Shown: positions 6,830-7,879 of the stretch, piece by piece
Layout of the letters: each line of letters begins with the position of its first letter
Numbering within the stretch: the first letter of the stretch is position 1
NCBI GenBank assembly: GCA_040007355.1
Contig: JBDTVE010000210.1
Span: 1 to 7,879, forward strand
Direction of reading: 5' to 3'
DNA: 7,879 bases
From: JACMLD01 sp040007355
Lineage (GTDB): Bacteria > Bacteroidota > Bacteroidia > Chitinophagales > Chitinophagaceae
The notes under the pieces: model-generated
Databases searched by the model: none
Told to the model about the DNA's origin: nothing
The model's input: the letters and a program-made list of their open reading frames with translations, nothing else
Program-made: the position numbers and the translations under genes

Positions 6830-7546
6830 CTACCGGGTGGGTTCCTGCAGAATGTCTATGAATTCAGCGCTGGCGGCTTCCATCCGGTTAATGGTTTTAT
6901 TTATCTGCGTGTTTAAGAAATTATATCCCACATAGGCCAGCAGGCCAATGATCAAACCCGAGGCTGAAGTGACGATCTTGGTATAGATACCGCCGGCAAT
7001 GGAGGCGGGTGTAAAATCGCCCGTGGTATTGATTTCAAAAAACAATTGCAGCATTCCGAACAGGGTACCCAGGAAGCCAAACATGGGAGCAATACCATAC
7101 ACCAGTGTTAAAACAGAGAGGTTACGTTCCATTTTATATATCTCCAGTTTTCCCACGCTTTCCATACTTTTTTCAATATAATCGATGGGTTTGCCAATGC
7201 GTTGCAGCCCTTTGTCTATCATGCTTGCCACGGGGTTATTGGTGTTTTTGGCAAGCGCCCTGGCAGCCGATACATTGCCGCTAAGAATATTATCGCGGAT
7301 CATGTTCATGAAGTTGCCGTCGATCCGGCTGGCTCTATTGATAGCAATATATCTTTCAAAGAAAAAGAAGATGGCCAGTGCCAGCAGGAATGCCAGCGGT
7401 ATCATGATAACACCGCCTTTTACCATCAGGTCAAATAAATTCATCTTTGCCGATGAGGAAGCGTTGGCCGCCTGTTGAGCAGCGTAGAGCGAATCTGCTA
7501 TATGTCTTGCCACCGTGTCCCTGATTTGGAGAAGGAATAAATGCAT
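6830..7546 (-). CDS. exbB: ExbB/TolQ/MotA-family proton channel protein
   Basis: This 238-residue inner-membrane protein has the three-helix ExbB arrangement: helix 1 about 45-64 (GVIMIPLAFLLALAIFFFFE), helix 2 about 145-172 (with YGIAPMFGFLGTLFGML, the conserved glycine-rich pore segment), and helix 3 about 185-212 (GGIYTKIVTSASGLIIGLLA). The cytoplasmic loop 65-144 is of normal size. ExbB pentamers surround the ExbD helices and convert proton flow into motion of the complex. The start at 7546 gives a 34-residue stretch before MNLFDLMVKGG; such N-terminal extensions starting with LLQ are usual in Bacteroidota ExbB, and a -7 box upstream supports this start. The next possible start is M35. 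No Shine-Dalgarno sequence is visible. It is co-oriented with exbD downstream. Confidence 0.92.
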   Translation of the reverse strand: MHLFLLQIRDTVARHIADSLYAAQQAANASSSAKMNLFDLMVKGGVIMIPLAFLLALAIFFFFERYIAINRASRIDGNFMNMIRDNILSGNVSAARALAKNTNNPVASMIDKGLQRIGKPIDYIEKSMESVGKLEIYKMERNLSVLTLVYGIAPMFGFLGTLFGMLQLFFEINTTGDFTPASIAGGIYTKIVTSASGLIIGLLAYVGYNFLNTQINKTINRMEAASAEFIDILQEPTR

Positions 7547-7568
7547 GGGGGTATTATTATTTTACTTG

Positions 7569-7576
7569 CAAATGTA
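7569..7576 (-). promoter_or_regulatory. Candidate -7 promoter box for exbB
   Basis: On the minus strand this reads TACATTTG, an exact match to the Bacteroidota -7 consensus TAnnTTTG. It ends 22 bases before the exbB ATG, giving a 5' leader of about 15-19 bases. No well-spaced -33 TTG is seen; the nearest, 10 bases upstream of the box, is too close. Confidence 0.55.
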
Positions 7577-7684
7577 GCGTGTATTACAATTCATATGCCG
7601 CGCAGGCTGTGAACGGTGAAAATAGTGTGATTATTTCTTTTTGGCTGCCCAGGCTGAATAGCTTAACATTTTGTATAGAAATAA

Positions 7685-7751
7685 GGGGATGCACCGGGTT
7701 TGACGGGGTAGGCTATGGTTCTCTTTTTTACCATCCGTCCGGTGTGCCTCC
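7685..7751. repeat. Long nested hairpin
   Basis: Three stems stack on one another. The outer 12-position stem pairs 7685-7696 with 7740-7751, with one A-C mismatch and three G-T pairs if read as plus-strand RNA. The middle stem pairs GACGG (7702-7706) with CCGTC (7735-7739). The inner stem pairs ATGGT (7715-7719) with ACCAT (7730-7734) around a 10-base loop rich in T. The whole 3' arm, 22 bases, is paired without interruption, while the 5' arm has 5- and 8-base bulges. It could be an RNA leader or small RNA, a terminator-like structure, or a DNA inverted repeat from an old insertion. A T-run does not follow the stem on the plus strand. Confidence 0.5.
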
Positions 7752-7788
7752 GTGCATTATAGTCGCAACACCGTGCTATTCCGAGTCG
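7750..7788. repeat. Imperfect direct repeat upstream of a -7 box
   Basis: Two copies of CCGTGC-n-AGTCG are visible: 7750-7765 with a 5-base middle, and 7771-7788 with a 7-base middle, separated by CAACA. The CCGTGC parts begin 21 bases apart, close to two helical turns, so they could be paired binding sites on one face of the DNA. They lie 44-82 bases upstream of the -7 box at 7832-7839. Confidence 0.35.
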
Positions 7789-7815
7789 TTTTTCTTTTTA
7801 TATTCTATTTCAGAT

Positions 7816-7848
7816 TTCGGGCTGTTTTATCTATTTTTGCAGCCCGAA
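7816..7848. promoter_or_regulatory. Perfect 9-bp inverted repeat flanking a -7 box; candidate operator
   Basis: TTCGGGCTG (7816-7824) and CAGCCCGAA (7840-7848) are exact inverted repeats separated by 15 bases. The last 8 bases of the spacer are the promoter box TATTTTTG. The arms' centres are 24 bases apart, and the right arm would cover the transcription start. This layout fits a repressor operator or an RNA/DNA hairpin, but no regulator gene is in view. Confidence 0.45.
7832..7839 (+). promoter_or_regulatory. Rightward -7 promoter box for a gene beyond the window
   Basis: TATTTTTG matches the Bacteroidota -7 consensus TAnnTTTG exactly. Transcription would start at about 7843-7847 and run off the right edge. 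No TTG is seen at the -33 position. Confidence 0.5.
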
Positions 7849-7879
7849 TTAAATAAGGCTGGCGGATTGTTGTGCAAGT

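Larger units (their letters stand above)
7547..7879. other. Gene-free right end; probable divergent control region
   Basis: I find no coding sequence in these 333 bases on either strand. The content is regulatory in appearance: a leftward -7 box for exbB near the left, an AT-rich stretch around 7620-7684, a long nested hairpin, two imperfect direct repeats, and a rightward -7 box lying within an inverted repeat. The last 30 bases resemble the start of a transcript whose gene lies outside the window. Confidence 0.5.

Noticed and set aside
7602..7800. Cobalamin-type riboswitch, suggested by CGGTGAAAAT and CCGCAAC-like fragments
   Set aside because: The conserved B12-box core and the ordered set of stems are absent; the fragments are isolated and out of order.
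7685..7879. Possible tmRNA start, from a GGGG...TTTGACGGGG resemblance
   Set aside because: The GGGG arm pairs locally at 7748-7751 instead of with a distant 3' end, no tag reading frame is recognisable, and the strong local fold differs from tmRNA.
7857..7879. Possible tRNA or other RNA gene beginning at the right edge
   Set aside because: The visible bases do not fit the tRNA acceptor/position-8 pattern, and too little sequence remains to judge.

Overview
The window looks like an ordinary chromosomal segment from a member of the Bacteroidota, most likely family Chitinophagaceae. This rests on the protein types, several exact matches to the Bacteroidota -7 promoter box TAnnTTTG just upstream of starts, the scarcity of Shine-Dalgarno sequences, and the pairing of a GMC oxidoreductase with a gluconate-2-dehydrogenase-subunit-3-like protein. 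The genus is not resolved.

Left part (1-2653, minus strand): a probable operon transcribed leftward as ribD (riboflavin biosynthesis deaminase/reductase), then an EamA-type ten-helix permease 10 bp later, then a YigZ/IMPACT-family protein 47 bp later. Divergent from ribD, across about 70-85 bp holding one -7 box for each direction, is prmC (release-factor glutamine methyltransferase, plus strand, 2739-3665). Both divergent transcripts look leaderless or nearly so. PrmC carries an unusual C-terminal tail of about 20 residues whose DNA includes a perfect 6-bp hairpin.

Middle (3666-3949): a convergent intergenic region. Its second half (about 3756-3943) is GC-rich and strongly asymmetric in purine content, and it holds several consecutive hairpins and an imperfect direct repeat. 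It looks like a structured, repeat-type non-coding element.

Right part (3950-6250, minus strand): a two-gene unit, first a small Tat-signal-like hitch-hiker subunit and then a GMC flavoprotein carrying C-x5-C-x3-C-P, the spacing of the 3Fe-4S ligands in bacterial FAD-dependent glucose dehydrogenase. No cytochrome c subunit lies beside them. Upstream, also on the minus strand, are exbB and exbD (6364-7546), a proton-driven energiser pair with no tonB after it.

Right end (7547-7879): no gene found. It contains a -7 box for exbB, a long nested hairpin, a pair of imperfect direct repeats, and a perfect 9-bp inverted repeat whose loop holds a rightward -7 box. This is probably the control region of a gene beyond the window.

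I see no convincing new multi-gene system. The best leads are the structured element at 3756-3943, the layered elements at 7685-7850, and the incomplete dehydrogenase module.
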